DNA of 33,100 nucleotides, from contig VGEO01000030.1 in assembly GCA_016869275.1 (NCBI GenBank), positions 1 through 33,100 on the forward strand, read 5' to 3'. The stretch is from Alphaproteobacteria bacterium (GTDB lineage: Bacteria > Pseudomonadota > Alphaproteobacteria > SHVV01). The position numbers were made by a program, and so were the translations under genes. Positions 21,627 through 30,164 of the stretch are shown piece by piece; position 1 is the first letter of the stretch, and each line of letters begins with the position of its first letter. The notes beneath the pieces are model-generated. The model saw only the letters and a list, made by a program, of their open reading frames with translations, was not told the origin of the DNA and made no database searches.

Positions 21627-22604
21627 TTACTGATAGAGACCAGCCACACGCGCACGTTGTATGACGAGGCCGAGGACTAACTCGATTGTCGGCGTCGGTA
21701 CCCCGACCAGACCGCCGAGTTCAACGACCGCGGTGACGAGCGCATCGATCTCCATCGGCCGGCCGCGTTCCAAGTCCTGCAGCATCGAGGTCTTGTGCGC
21801 CCCGACATCGGCGGCGCCTTGAATGCGGCGGTCGACATCGATCGCGAACGCGACGCCCAGCTTCTCGGCGACGGCTTGCGCCTCGAGCATCATCGCGCGC
21901 GCGACGCTTCGCGTCGCCGGATCGGTGGCGATGCGATCGAGCGTGGCGTGGGTGAGCGCGCTCAACGGATTGAACGAGAGATTGCCCCACAGCTTCATCC
22001 AGATTTCGGCGCGGATGTTGGGTCGCACCGGCGCCTTGAAGCCGCCGGCTATCATCGCTTTGGCGATACGCTGCAGGCGTTCCGACTTGGCCCCGTCGGG
22101 CTCGCCCAGGGTGAAGCGGTCGCCGTCGATGTGCCGAACGACGCCCGGCGCGACCACCTCGCACGCCGGATAGACCACGCAGCCGATCGCGCGCTCGGGC
22201 CCCAAGTGCGTCCACTGCCGATCGCCCGGATCGACGCTCGCCAGCCGCCGGTTTTCCCACGGGCCCGCGAGCTTATGGAAGTACCACCACGGCACCCCGT
22301 TGACGGCGAACACGATCGCGGTCGCGGGCCCGAGCAGCGGCTTGAGCCGCTCGGCCATCGCCGGCACCTGGTGCGCCTTGAGCGTCACGAAGACGACGTC
22401 CTGGGGGCCGGCCGCGGCCGGATCTTCGACCGCACGCGGCCGCGTCACTTTGGTTTCGCCGCCGATCTCGAGCCTAAGGCCGTCTTTCTGGATGGAGGCC
22501 AAATGCGGCCCGCGCGCGATCAGCGTCACTTCTTCGCCCGCGCCGGCGAGCCCGGCGCCCAGATAGCCGCCGATCGCCCCGGCGCCAACGATCGTGATTC
22601 TCAT
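21627..22604 (-). CDS. ketopantoate reductase family protein (2-dehydropantoate 2-reductase)
   Basis: A 325-residue ApbA/PanE-family NADPH-dependent reductase. The Rossmann motif GAGAIGGYLGAGLAGAG opens the protein, FVTLKAHQVPAM carries the lysine-containing strand, and the C-terminal helical domain has NIRAEIWMKLWGNLSFNPLSALT, which includes the conserved catalytic Lys and Asn region. PHKTSMLQDLERGR-like HKTSMLQDLERGRPMEID completes the signature. The true PanE makes pantoate for CoA; paralogs in catabolic settings reduce other 2-oxoacids. I start at ATG 22604 because the Rossmann fold begins there. It follows the acyl-CoA synthetase gene by 64 bases on the same strand. Confidence 0.87.
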   Translation of the reverse strand: MRITIVGAGAIGGYLGAGLAGAGEEVTLIARGPHLASIQKDGLRLEIGGETKVTRPRAVEDPAAAGPQDVVFVTLKAHQVPAMAERLKPLLGPATAIVFAVNGVPWWYFHKLAGPWENRRLASVDPGDRQWTHLGPERAIGCVVYPACEVVAPGVVRHIDGDRFTLGEPDGAKSERLQRIAKAMIAGGFKAPVRPNIRAEIWMKLWGNLSFNPLSALTHATLDRIATDPATRSVARAMMLEAQAVAEKLGVAFAIDVDRRIQGAADVGAHKTSMLQDLERGRPMEIDALVTAVVELGGLVGVPTPTIELVLGLVIQRARVAGLYQ

Positions 22605-22668
22605 CGCCGCGCCGAGCGCGTCACGGTTCGCCGTTTCCGGCGCGACGCGGATCGCCGGGCTGCAGGGG

Positions 22669-24201
22669 TCATGCGCCGAGCCCCAATTTCTGCGCGAGGC
22701 CAATCCGTTGCACCTTGCCGGTCGCGCCCTTCGGCAGTTCCTTCAGGATCACGACTTTGCGCGGCACTTTGAAATCGGCCAGCCGTTTGGCCGCGAACTC
22801 GCGCAATTCCTGGTCGGTGACGGTCGCGTTCTCGTGCAGCACGACCGCGGCGCCGACCTCTTCGCCCAGCTTGTCGTGCGGGATGCCGAACGTCACGACC
22901 TGCGCCACCGCGGGGTGGTCGAGGAGAATCTCGTCGACCTCGCGCGGGCTGACCTTCTCGCCGCCGCGGTTGATGATCTCCTTGATGCGGCCGGTGATGG
23001 TGAGATAGCCCTCGGGATCGATCCGGCCCTGATCGCCGGTGCGGAACCACCCGTGCGTGAAGTTCTCGGCGTTAGCCTTGGGGTTGTTCTCGTAGCCGGC
23101 GGTCACGTTGTCGCCGCGGATCACGACTTCGCCGATCGTATCGGAGGGCAGGAGCCGGCCCTGGTCGTCCATGATCGCGACCTCGGGCCCGGCGGCGAGT
23201 CCGACCGAACCGGGCTTGCGCGCTCGCGGCGGCAGCGGATTGCTCGCCATCTGGTGCGCCGCTTCGGTCATGCCGTAGGACTCGATCACCGGCGCGCCAA
23301 ACGTCTTTTCGAGCTCGGCCATTACCTGGGGCGGAAGCGAGGCGCTCGACGAGCGGATGAAGCGGAGCGTGGTGCGCGCGATGGTCTCCTGGTTGCGCGG
23401 TGCCCGCGCCAGGATCGCCTGGTGCATGGTCGGCACCGCCGTGTACCAGGTGGGCTTCAGCTCATCCATCCAGGCAAAGAACTTGAGCGCGTTGAAGCCG
23501 GGGGTGCAGTGGACCGAGCCGCCGGCGCCGAGGCTCGACAGCACCGCGGCGATCAGGCCATGGATGTGGAAGAGCGGCATGACGTTCAAGCACCGATCCC
23601 CGCTGGTGAGCGCGAGCGTCGTGCGAATGTTGCGGGCCGAGGCGCACACGTTTTTCTGCGCCAGCGGCACGATTTTGGGCCGCGAGGTGGTGCCCGAGGT
23701 GTGGAGGACGAGCGCTTCGTCGTCGGGCCCGGCGGTGCCGGTCGCGACCCGGGCGCGGCCGGTCTCGCCTTCGAGGGCGAACACGCCGGCGGGCGCGCCG
23801 GCGGGGACGACGAGCTCGAGGATCGGGATACCGCGCTGTTTCGCGACCTCGCGCGCCGGGGAGGTCGAGCCTTTCTCGACCACCAGCGCCTTGGTGTTGA
23901 GGTCGGCGAGGTAGAAGTCGAACTCGTCGCTCCGGTAGGCCGGGTTCAAAGGGGCGGTCGAAGCCCCGGCGGCGATGGCGACGAACGCGGCCGCCATTTC
24001 CGGCCCGTTCGCGAGCACGATCGCGATTCGATCACCGCGGCCCAAGCCCAACCCATTCAGCGTCTTGACGGTGTTCTCGGCCAGCTTCGTCAGGCCGGCG
24101 AAGGTAAGGGACGCGCGCGCGGGCGCGCCGATCGCGACGGTGCCGGGCTGGCCGCGCTGGATCAGGTCGAAAACGGTCCGGAACGAAGCGGAGGGAGCCA
24201 T
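22669..24201 (-). CDS. AMP-dependent acyl-CoA synthetase, oxalate-CoA ligase-like
   Basis: A 510-residue ANL-superfamily ligase that activates a carboxylate with ATP and forms a CoA thioester. The P-loop LHTSGTTSRPK spans residues 166-176, YGMTEAAHQM is the substrate/adenylate region, GWFRTGDQG the hinge Asp region, GRIKEIINRGGEKVSP the A8 motif, and PKGATGKVQR the catalytic Lys. LHTSGTTSRPK, PLFHIHGLIAAVLSSLGAG and ASNPLPPRA match the plant AAE3/yeast Pcs60 oxalyl-CoA synthetase branch closely, from memory. The substrate is inferred; malonate or medium-chain acids remain possible. It starts at ATG 24201 and probably heads an operon with the ketopantoate-reductase-like gene. Confidence 0.88.
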   Translation of the reverse strand: MAPSASFRTVFDLIQRGQPGTVAIGAPARASLTFAGLTKLAENTVKTLNGLGLGRGDRIAIVLANGPEMAAAFVAIAAGASTAPLNPAYRSDEFDFYLADLNTKALVVEKGSTSPAREVAKQRGIPILELVVPAGAPAGVFALEGETGRARVATGTAGPDDEALVLHTSGTTSRPKIVPLAQKNVCASARNIRTTLALTSGDRCLNVMPLFHIHGLIAAVLSSLGAGGSVHCTPGFNALKFFAWMDELKPTWYTAVPTMHQAILARAPRNQETIARTTLRFIRSSSASLPPQVMAELEKTFGAPVIESYGMTEAAHQMASNPLPPRARKPGSVGLAAGPEVAIMDDQGRLLPSDTIGEVVIRGDNVTAGYENNPKANAENFTHGWFRTGDQGRIDPEGYLTITGRIKEIINRGGEKVSPREVDEILLDHPAVAQVVTFGIPHDKLGEEVGAAVVLHENATVTDQELREFAAKRLADFKVPRKVVILKELPKGATGKVQRIGLAQKLGLGA

Positions 24202-24322
24202 GCTGCACTTTCGGGGTTGAGGCGCGCCGACATAGCACGATTCGGCGGACGCCCGAAAGCACAGGCATGTCGCCATGGCGGGGCAGCCCCTCCCATGACG
24301 GGCGGGCACCGGAACGTCGAGG

Positions 24323-24784
24323 CTAGAACCGCGCCTCGATCGGCCGCGCCGCCACCAGGTAGCGGTCGGTGCGGGCGATGGTCGCCTCGTAGGCGGCGGA
24401 AACGCGCTCGGCCGCATCGTTCTGGACGAGCCGATCGGGGGCGACCTCTTGCGCGATCATCTGCGCCATGAACGGCGCCGAATAGGGCGTGGTGAGGACG
24501 AGCGCAGCGAAAGCTTCGCGCGCCAACGGCGCGCGCGGGAACGGGACGACGGTGCCGCTGGCGCGGCGGTTGGGGCCGGCAAAGGCTGGCGGCGCGGCAT
24601 CGCCCTCGATGCCCGGGCGCTGGCCGCGGCGCGAATCGCGCTCGATCCGCGGATCCTCGCGCGTCGGCGCGCGGACCGGCTCGTAGCGGTTCCACGGATC
24701 GTACTCCGGCGGTAGCGGCGGCACGGCCCAAGCGGCGGGCGAAAACGTGCGCGTCGGCACCGCCAAAGCGGCTGTCGCAGTCAC
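24323..24784 (-). CDS. proline-rich hypothetical protein
   Basis: A protein of about 153 residues I do not recognise. Its N-terminal half is proline/arginine-rich and probably disordered (PLPPEYDPWNRYEPVRAP). The C-terminal half is an ordered helical segment, LVLTTPYSAPFMAQMIAQEV followed by ERVSAAYEATIARTDRYL, which resembles small conserved alphaproteobacterial proteins of unknown role. The start is uncertain: GTG 24784 sits 11 bases after GGGGAG, while GTG 24796 overlaps that motif and would add four residues. It precedes the acyl-CoA synthetase on the same strand. Confidence 0.55.
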   Translation of the reverse strand: MTATAALAVPTRTFSPAAWAVPPLPPEYDPWNRYEPVRAPTREDPRIERDSRRGQRPGIEGDAAPPAFAGPNRRASGTVVPFPRAPLAREAFAALVLTTPYSAPFMAQMIAQEVAPDRLVQNDAAERVSAAYEATIARTDRYLVAARPIEARF

Positions 24785-24864
24785 GGGCGTTGGCACTCCC
24801 CAGACGGGGCGAGCCTACGGGCGCGAGCGTGAACAAACCCTTAAGCGGCATGGTTAAGGCCGGG

Positions 24865-24893
24865 TTGCAATCCCGCCCGAGGCCGTCGATAAA
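24865..24893 (+). promoter_or_regulatory. candidate promoter for the thiolase gene
   Basis: TTGCAA (24865-24870) and GATAAA (24888-24893) are separated by 17 bases, each matching four of six consensus positions. They lie about 27 bases before the thiolase ATG. Confidence 0.3.
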
Positions 24894-24919
24894 GAGCGCC
24901 CAACCTGAGGTGAGGTCGC

Positions 24920-26095
24920 ATGACCGAGGTCGTCATCACGTCTGCCGTCCGCACGCCGGTCGGCTCGTTCTCCGGCGCGCTGGCCGGCTTCAAGGCGTCA
25001 GATATAGGCGCGATCGCGATCAAGGCCGCCCTCGCGCGCTCGCAGATTGCAGGCCCGGACGTGACCGAAGTGGTCCTGGGCCAGGTCTTGACGGCGGCGC
25101 AAGGCCAGAACCCGGCACGCCAGGCGGCGATCGGCGCCGGCCTGCCGGTCGAGGTTCCGGCCTGGATCGTCAACCAGGTGTGCGGCTCGGGCCTGCGCGC
25201 GGTCGCCCTCGCCGCCCAGGCGATCAAGACCGGCGATGCCACGATCGTCCTCGCCGGCGGTCAGGAAAGCATGAGCCAGTCGACCCACGCCGCCCACATG
25301 CGGACCGGCAAGAAGATGGGCGATATCGAGTTCATCGATACCATGATCCGGGACGGCCTGTGGGACGCGTTCCACGGCTACCACATGGGGACCACCGCCG
25401 AGAACGTCGCCCGTCAGTGGCAGATCACGCGGAGCGAGCAGGACGCGTTCGCGCTCGCTTCGCAGGTCAAGGCGTCGGCGGCCCGGAAAGCCGGCCGCTT
25501 CAAGGACGAGATCGTGCCGGTGACGGTCAAAGGCAAGGGCGGCGATAGCGTGGTCGCCGACGATGAATACATCCGCGACAACGCGACCGCCGAGGGCTTG
25601 GCCGGCTTGCGCCCGGCCTTCGCCAAGGACGGCACCGTCACCGCCGGCAACGCGTCCGGCATCAACGACGGCGCCGCCGCGCTCGTCGTGATGAGCGCCG
25701 ATGAGGCCAAGCGCCGGGGTTTGAAGCCGCTCGCCCGCATCGCGTCGTGGGCGCAGGCCGGGGTCGAGCCAGCGGTGATGGGCTCGGGCCCGATTCCGGC
25801 GAGCCGCGCTGCGCTCGAGAAAGCCAGCTGGAGCGTCGCCGATCTCGACCTGATCGAAGCCAACGAAGCCTTCGCCGCGCAGGCCTGCGCGGTCGGCAAG
25901 GACTTGGGCTTTGCGCCCGAGAAGCTCAACGTCAACGGCGGCGCGATCGCGATCGGCCACCCGATCGGAGCCTCGGGCGCCCGCATCCTGGTGACGCTCG
26001 TGCACGAGATGCGGAAGCGCGGCGCCAACAAGGGCCTCGCCACGCTCTGCATCGGCGGCGGCATGGGCATCGCGATGTGCGTCGAGCGGGCGTGA
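24920..26095 (+). CDS. acetyl-CoA acetyltransferase (thiolase)
   Basis: A 391-residue thiolase II that condenses two acetyl-CoA to acetoacetyl-CoA or runs the reverse. The nucleophile is Cys88 ([11 protein letters not shown]), with His347 ([11 protein letters not shown]) and Cys377 ([10 protein letters not shown]) as the acid/base residues. [10 protein letters not shown] is the other family signature. Length is typical of PhaA/AtoB enzymes. A GAGG before the ATG supports the start. No phaB or phaC lies beside it, so it may feed polyhydroxybutyrate synthesis, ketone metabolism or beta-oxidation of CoA esters. It is convergent with the GST gene. Confidence 0.92.
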   Translation: MTEVVITSAVRTPVGSFSGALAGFKASDIGAIAIKAALARSQIAGPDVTEVVLGQVLTAAQGQNPARQAAIGAGLPVEVPAWIVNQVCGSGLRAVALAAQAIKTGDATIVLAGGQESMSQSTHAAHMRTGKKMGDIEFIDTMIRDGLWDAFHGYHMGTTAENVARQWQITRSEQDAFALASQVKASAARKAGRFKDEIVPVTVKGKGGDSVVADDEYIRDNATAEGLAGLRPAFAKDGTVTAGNASGINDGAAALVVMSADEAKRRGLKPLARIASWAQAGVEPAVMGSGPIPASRAALEKASWSVADLDLIEANEAFAAQACAVGKDLGFAPEKLNVNGGAIAIGHPIGASGARILVTLVHEMRKRGANKGLATLCIGGGMGIAMCVERA

Positions 26096-26105
26096 GCGCC
26101 CGGGG

Positions 26106-26759
26106 TTAGCCGATCTGCAGGCTGCGGCCGGCGGCGCGCTCGCGCCGCTCCCATTCGTCCCACAGCACGGTCACGGTCGTCGCCATCGACGGTCGCGTTG
26201 CGAAGCCGGCGTACCAGCCCGCGAGGGCGGGCCGCGCCCCGCGCCAATCCTCGTCCGGAAAGCGGAAATCGAGCTCGCCCAACGCGCAGCCGACCGTAAC
26301 CGCGCCGATGTCGATGCCGGCCAAGCGGGGCACCAGCCGCTCGAGCGCGTCCAGGGCGCGCTCGATCTGCGCTTTCTTGCGCGCGTCCCAGGCGGGGTCG
26401 ATTTTTTCAGGCGCGCGGCGGCTCTCCATGATGCGGACGTCGGCCGCGTCGATAACGCCCTCGCCGAGCGCCGCGATCTTGAGCGCCTGCCAGCGCGCCG
26501 GCCCGGGCGGTGGGAACAATTTGGGTCCGGCGCCGAGCCAATCGAGGTACTCGCAAATGACGCGGCTGTCGAACAGCGTCGTGCCATCGTCGGTCGTGAG
26601 CGCCGGCACCTTGCCCAAGGGGTTGTCGTGGCCGAGCGTCGTCTCCGGGCGCCACGGGTTGGTCGGGACCAGTTCGATCAGGTCGCGTACCTCGGCCTCG
26701 ATCGCGACGACCAGGCACTTGCGCACGTAGGGCGAGGTCGGGGCGTAGCGGAGTTTCAT
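26106..26759 (-). CDS. glutathione S-transferase family protein
   Basis: A 217-residue cytosolic GST. The N-terminal thioredoxin-like domain has RYAPTSPYVRKCLVVAIE, NPLGKVPAL (cis-Pro) and the GSH-binding DSRVICEYLD. The helical C-terminal domain follows from about residue 85, with VGCALGELDFRFPD. The residue in the active-site turn is a Ser in TSPYVRK. Its ATG overlaps the stop of the preceding small gene as ATGA, so the two are coupled. The substrate is unknown; detoxification of electrophiles is the common family role. Confidence 0.88.
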   Translation of the reverse strand: MKLRYAPTSPYVRKCLVVAIEAEVRDLIELVPTNPWRPETTLGHDNPLGKVPALTTDDGTTLFDSRVICEYLDWLGAGPKLFPPPGPARWQALKIAALGEGVIDAADVRIMESRRAPEKIDPAWDARKKAQIERALDALERLVPRLAGIDIGAVTVGCALGELDFRFPDEDWRGARPALAGWYAGFATRPSMATTVTVLWDEWERRERAAGRSLQIG

Positions 26760-26956
26760 GACCGTGCAAATCGTTTCGCCGTCCCCACTGCACCGTCGAC
26801 GAAGCGGAACTCGAGCGCTGAGGCGAACACGTTCTTCGTGCGCCTCTGGGCCCTGATGCGATTCCGCGTGCTAGTGATCGCCTCGGCGAGATCGCGAAAC
26901 GTCACGGTGATACCGTCGTTTGCGACCCGAAACCGAGCGGGATAAGCGACACTCAC
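26756..26956 (-). CDS. small HicB-like protein, possibly a decayed antitoxin
   Basis: A 66-residue frame from a GTG at 26956 with GAGGAAGG at good spacing. It opens SVAYPARFRVANDGITVTFRDLAEAIT, which looks like the HicB beta-sheet start, and ends with ALEFRFVDG, similar to the HicB central helix end. The stretch between is arginine-rich and does not fit HicB; a local frame change would give a better match, which suggests past indels. Just upstream the minus-strand frame ending at 26953 reads KGGLPSHGLRAIF, faintly like a HicA C-terminus. The clear ribosome site and coupling to the GST argue it is still translated. The assignment is tentative. Confidence 0.4.
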   Translation of the reverse strand: MSVAYPARFRVANDGITVTFRDLAEAITSTRNRIRAQRRTKNVFASALEFRFVDGAVGTAKRFARS

Positions 26957-27097
26957 GGTACCTTCCTCGGCTCGCACGCAACGCCGCGTGCGGGTTCGGC
27001 CAGATAGAAGATCGCCCGAAGCCCGTGGCTCGGCAAGCCGCCTTTCGACCGTCCGTATGGCCTATGCCGGCCGGCGATTCCGCTAGAATGAGCCACT

Positions 27098-27829
27098 ATG
27101 CGCCTCGACGTCGTCGACTTGAACCAATTCTACGCGAGCCTGTTGGGCCAGACCGCGCGCCGCGTCATCCGCCGTCGCATCCGCGAGCTGTGGCCGAACG
27201 TCGCCGGCCTGCGCGTGCTGGGCATGGGCTACGCGACGCCGTACCTGCGGCCGTTCCGCGAGGAAGCCGAACGCACCATCGCCCTCATGCCGGCGACCCA
27301 AGGCGTGACGGCGTGGCCGCGCGACGAGCGCAATCTCGTCGGGCTGTGCGACGAGGCCGAAATCCCGTTGCCTGACGCCGCGGTCGATCGCGTGATTCTG
27401 GTGCACGCGCTCGAATCGTCCGAGCAACTGCGTGTCATGCTGCGCGAGATTTGGCGGGTGATGACGGCGGGCGGTCGCCTGATCGTGGTGGTGCCGAACC
27501 GGCGCGGAATGTGGGCGCGGGGCGAGCGGACGCCGTTCGGCTACGGCTCGCCGTTCAGCCAGCGCCAGCTCGATACCCTGCTCAGCGAATCGATGTTCTC
27601 GCCGCAGACTACCGGGCGGGCTTTGTTCGTGCCGCCGACCGCGCGCCGTTCGATCTTGGGCATGGCGGCGACCATCGAAACCGTGGGCGAGCGCTGGATG
27701 CCGGCCTTCGCCGGCGTGCTCATCGCCGAGGCGGGTAAGAAAATCTACGCCGTCACGGCCGAGCCGTCGCGCCGGCGCCTGCGGCGGCTGCAACCGGCGT
27801 TTCCGGCGCGGGCGACGCGCGCCAGCTAG
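27098..27829 (+). CDS. class I SAM-dependent methyltransferase
   Basis: A 243-residue putative methyltransferase of a type common in alphaproteobacteria. The order of secondary elements fits a class I Rossmann fold, with strand 4 plus helix IPLPDAAVDRVILVHALE, then EIWRVMTAGGRLIVVVPNRRG. Motif I is degenerate (RVLGMGYATPY), lacking the usual Asp and GxGxG spacing, so cofactor binding should be checked. The C-terminal tail is arginine-rich. Substrate is unknown. It is convergent with metW, with 74 bases between. Confidence 0.75.
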   Translation: MRLDVVDLNQFYASLLGQTARRVIRRRIRELWPNVAGLRVLGMGYATPYLRPFREEAERTIALMPATQGVTAWPRDERNLVGLCDEAEIPLPDAAVDRVILVHALESSEQLRVMLREIWRVMTAGGRLIVVVPNRRGMWARGERTPFGYGSPFSQRQLDTLLSESMFSPQTTGRALFVPPTARRSILGMAATIETVGERWMPAFAGVLIAEAGKKIYAVTAEPSRRRLRRLQPAFPARATRAS

Positions 27830-27903
27830 CTCGGTTATCTCTTCGCGCGCAGCGTGGGGGAGGAAGGGCCCGGTACGGCGCCGGGAGGTGGGGGCGAGGC
27901 GCG

Positions 27904-28545
27904 TCAGCGCGCGCGCCTGAGCGCGAACAAGCCCTGCTCGGCCAGGAGATTGGCGAGCCGGCGGTTGGCGCCGCCCAAGCTCGTGCGGCCTTTGCGATCG
28001 GCAAAAATCTGGCGCTCGATCGCGATCCCGAGCTCGTCGCACAGCGCGATGAAGTCGCGGATCGTGCACGGGTGGATGTTGGGCGATTCGTGCCAGCGCT
28101 CGGGCAGGATGTCGGTCTCGGGCATGCGGCCCCGGAGCAGGAGCTGCCAGCGCACGCGCCAGTGGCCGTAGTTCGGGAACGAGACGATCGCGCGCGCGCC
28201 GATCCGCACCATTTCTTCGAGGACCCGGCGGGGATTGCGGGTCGCCTGGAGCGTCTGCGACAGGACCACGTAATCGAACGCGCCGCTCGGATAGTCGGCC
28301 AGGTCCTCGTCGGCGTCGCCCTGGATCACGGCGAGCCCGCGGCTCACGCACTCCTTGACGTCGCCCTGCGACAGCTCGATGCCGCGGCCATCGACCGCCT
28401 TGGTGCGGGCGAGGTGCTCCAACAGCGCGCCGTCGCCGCAGCCGACGTCGAGCACGCGGGCGTTGGCGCCGATCATGTCGGCGATCAAGAGGAGATCGAC
28501 GCGGACGGCGCGCGGGCGCGCGGGCGGGGCGGCGGCGACGTTCAT
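27904..28545 (-). CDS. metW: methionine biosynthesis protein MetW
   Basis: A 213-residue MetW, a methyltransferase-fold protein that works with MetX in homoserine acylation in bacteria lacking MetA. Motifs include RVLDVGCGDGALLEHL (SAM-site-like), GRGIELSQGDVKECVSRGL, VVLSQTLQATRNPRRVLEEM and FPNYGHWRVRWQL, all characteristic of the family. It starts at ATG 28545, five bases after the metX stop, and is the second gene of a metX-metW operon. A long in-frame extension upstream is antisense-frame reading through metX and is not real. Confidence 0.93.
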   Translation of the reverse strand: MNVAAAPPARPRAVRVDLLLIADMIGANARVLDVGCGDGALLEHLARTKAVDGRGIELSQGDVKECVSRGLAVIQGDADEDLADYPSGAFDYVVLSQTLQATRNPRRVLEEMVRIGARAIVSFPNYGHWRVRWQLLLRGRMPETDILPERWHESPNIHPCTIRDFIALCDELGIAIERQIFADRKGRTSLGGANRRLANLLAEQGLFALRRAR

Positions 28546-28550
28546 CGCAC

Positions 28551-29717
28551 TCACCCGAGCCCGCGCTCGCGCGCGGCGCCGTTCAAGAACCCGGTCAACG
28601 TGCCGTGGAACTCCGGCTCGTCCAAGAGGAACGCGTCGTGGCCCTTGTCGGTCACGATCTCGACGAAGCTCACCTTGGCGGCGGCGGCGTTCAAGGCGTG
28701 CACGATCTCGCGCGAGTCGGCGGTCGGGAACAGCCAGTCGCTGGTGAACGAGATCAGGCAGAAGCGGGTCTTGATGCCGGTGAAGACCTCGGCCAAGCGC
28801 CCGCCCTTGTCGGCGGCGAGGTCGAAATAGTCCATCGCCCGCGTGATGTAGAGATAGGAGTTGGCGTCGAACCGGTCGACGAAGGTCGAGCCCTGGTGGC
28901 GGAGGTAGCTCTCGACCTGGAAGTCGGCATCGAACCCGTAGGACAGGTTCGAGCGATCCTGCAGCCGCCGCCCGAACTTCCGGCGCAACGCCTGCTCCGA
29001 CAGATACGTGATGTGCGCAGCCATGCGTGCGACCGCCAAGCCCTTGTGCGGGCGGGTACCGTGGCTGAAATAATCGCCGCCGTGCCAGTCGCGGTCGGCC
29101 ATGATCGCCTGGCGGCCGACCTCGTGGAAGGCGATGTTCTGCGCCGAGTGGCGCGCGGCTGCCGCGATCGGCACCGCCGCAAAGGTGCGTTCCGGAAACG
29201 TCGCCGCCCACTGCAGCGCCTGCATGCCGCCCATCGAGCCGCCGATCACGCAAAAGACGTCGCCGATGCCCAGATAGTCGAGCAGCATCGCCTGTGCCCG
29301 CACCATGTCGGTGACGGTGATGACCGGGAACGATAGCCCGAACGGCTTGCCGGTGGCGGGATCGACCTCGGCAGGGCCGGTCGTCCCCATGCAGCCGCCG
29401 AGCACGTTGGCGCAGATCACGAAATAGCGCTCGGTATCGATGATGCGCCCGGGGCCGACCACCAGCTCCCACCAGCCCGGCTTGCCGGTGACCGGATGGG
29501 TCCCGGCGACGTACTGATCGCCGGTCAAAGCGTGGCAGGCGAGAACGACGTTCGACCCAGCGGCGTTGAGCCGACCGTAGGTCTGGTAGGCGATGGTGAA
29601 GGGCCCGAGCTCGGCGCCGCAATCGAGCTTCAAGGGTCGCTCGGCGCCGAGCACGGCATATTGCCCGGCCTTGCGCGCTCGCTCGGAGGCGACCAACGGG
29701 TTGAACGCTTCGCTCAT
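28551..29717 (-). CDS. metX: homoserine O-acetyltransferase MetX
   Basis: A 388-residue MetX, which transfers an acyl group (acetyl, or succinyl in some proteobacteria) from CoA to homoserine, the first committed step to methionine. Alpha/beta-hydrolase features are [14 protein letters not shown], the nucleophile elbow [12 protein letters not shown], and the late Asp and His in TSDWLFP and [11 protein letters not shown] 29717 is chosen; a TTG three codons upstream is in frame. The local ribosome site is weak, and a short upstream open frame ends five bases before the ATG. The gene lies behind a SAM-II riboswitch and intrinsic terminator, so it is expected to be shut off by high SAM. Confidence 0.93.
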   Translation of the reverse strand: MSEAFNPLVASERARKAGQYAVLGAERPLKLDCGAELGPFTIAYQTYGRLNAAGSNVVLACHALTGDQYVAGTHPVTGKPGWWELVVGPGRIIDTERYFVICANVLGGCMGTTGPAEVDPATGKPFGLSFPVITVTDMVRAQAMLLDYLGIGDVFCVIGGSMGGMQALQWAATFPERTFAAVPIAAAARHSAQNIAFHEVGRQAIMADRDWHGGDYFSHGTRPHKGLAVARMAAHITYLSEQALRRKFGRRLQDRSNLSYGFDADFQVESYLRHQGSTFVDRFDANSYLYITRAMDYFDLAADKGGRLAEVFTGIKTRFCLISFTSDWLFPTADSREIVHALNAAAAKVSFVEIVTDKGHDAFLLDEPEFHGTLTGFLNGAARERGLG

Positions 29718-29722
29718 GACCT

Positions 29723-29770
29723 TCAAGCGGGCTTCGGCGCTCTCGGCGCTGTTGTAGACGAGCCCGGCAT
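29723..29770 (-). CDS. short leader open frame upstream of metX
   Basis: A 15-residue open frame ([15 protein letters not shown]) starts at ATG 29770, five bases after a strong GGAGG at 29776-29780. This lies just behind the terminator T-run. It stops at 29723-29725, five bases before the metX ATG, and could couple translation into metX. It contains no Met codon cluster. It may be fortuitous. Confidence 0.35.
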   Translation of the reverse strand: MPGSSTTAPRAPKPA

Positions 29771-29782
29771 CGCTGCCTCCAT

Positions 29783-29810
29783 AAAAAAACCCGGCACGCC
29801 GGCCGGGTTT
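29783..29810 (-). terminator. intrinsic terminator in the metX leader
   Basis: On the minus strand the stem AAACCCGGC (29810-29802) pairs perfectly with GCCGGGTTT (29795-29787) around a six-base loop, followed by a run of T to 29783. It sits just after the SAM-II aptamer and before metX, as expected for transcriptional attenuation. Confidence 0.85.
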
Positions 29811-29818
29811 CGCACCGG

Positions 29819-29874
29819 CCTTTTAGCGATTTCTTTTACGTGGTTCGCAAGCCGGCCGGCTCAAATCACCACGG
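29819..29874 (-). promoter_or_regulatory. SAM-II riboswitch upstream of metX
   Basis: Minus-strand leader with the hallmarks of the SAM-II (metA/metX) aptamer: P1 strands CGTGG (29873-29869) and CCACG (29843-29839), the invariant TGATTTG directly after P1, a central CTTGC, an A-rich linker, and the closing GCTAAAAGG (29827-29819) that forms the pseudoknot. SAM-II binds S-adenosylmethionine and represses methionine genes in alphaproteobacteria. Here it is followed by a strong terminator, so control is probably at transcription elongation. Confidence 0.92.
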
Positions 29875-29884
29875 AGCGTTCGGA

Positions 29885-29913
29885 CTCTTATCGGCTGACG
29901 TTGGCCGGGTCAA
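29885..29913 (-). promoter_or_regulatory. candidate promoter of the metX leader
   Basis: On the minus strand TTGACC (29913-29908, five of six) is followed after 17 bases by TAAGAG, with an overlapping GATAAG at 15 bases. This would place the transcript start around 29880, a few bases before the riboswitch. Confidence 0.45.
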
Positions 29914-30164
29914 GCCCTGGGGGCGGGGCGCTGTCGCCGGACCCGGCGGAGTTGTCGCGAACGACTCGGGCCTGCGCTCGGCGGGGCGGCGCGCGCGTTG
30001 GTGGTCGCGCGAATCCGATCGTGAGGCGTGGCGTCGGCGCGTGCGACGGTCCAGCGGCGTTCGTGCCCAAGCTCTTCGAATGTCAACGTTTTCTTTGCTT
30101 TTGGCCGGGGTCGGGTCTATCTCTTACCCCGCCAAAAAACGGCCATTCGCTGCAGGTTTTTAGG

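Noticed and set aside
22594-24471. Long plus-strand open frame opposite the acyl-CoA synthetase.
   Set aside because: Low-complexity Arg/Gly/Ala-rich translation and complete overlap with a well-conserved ligase on the other strand.
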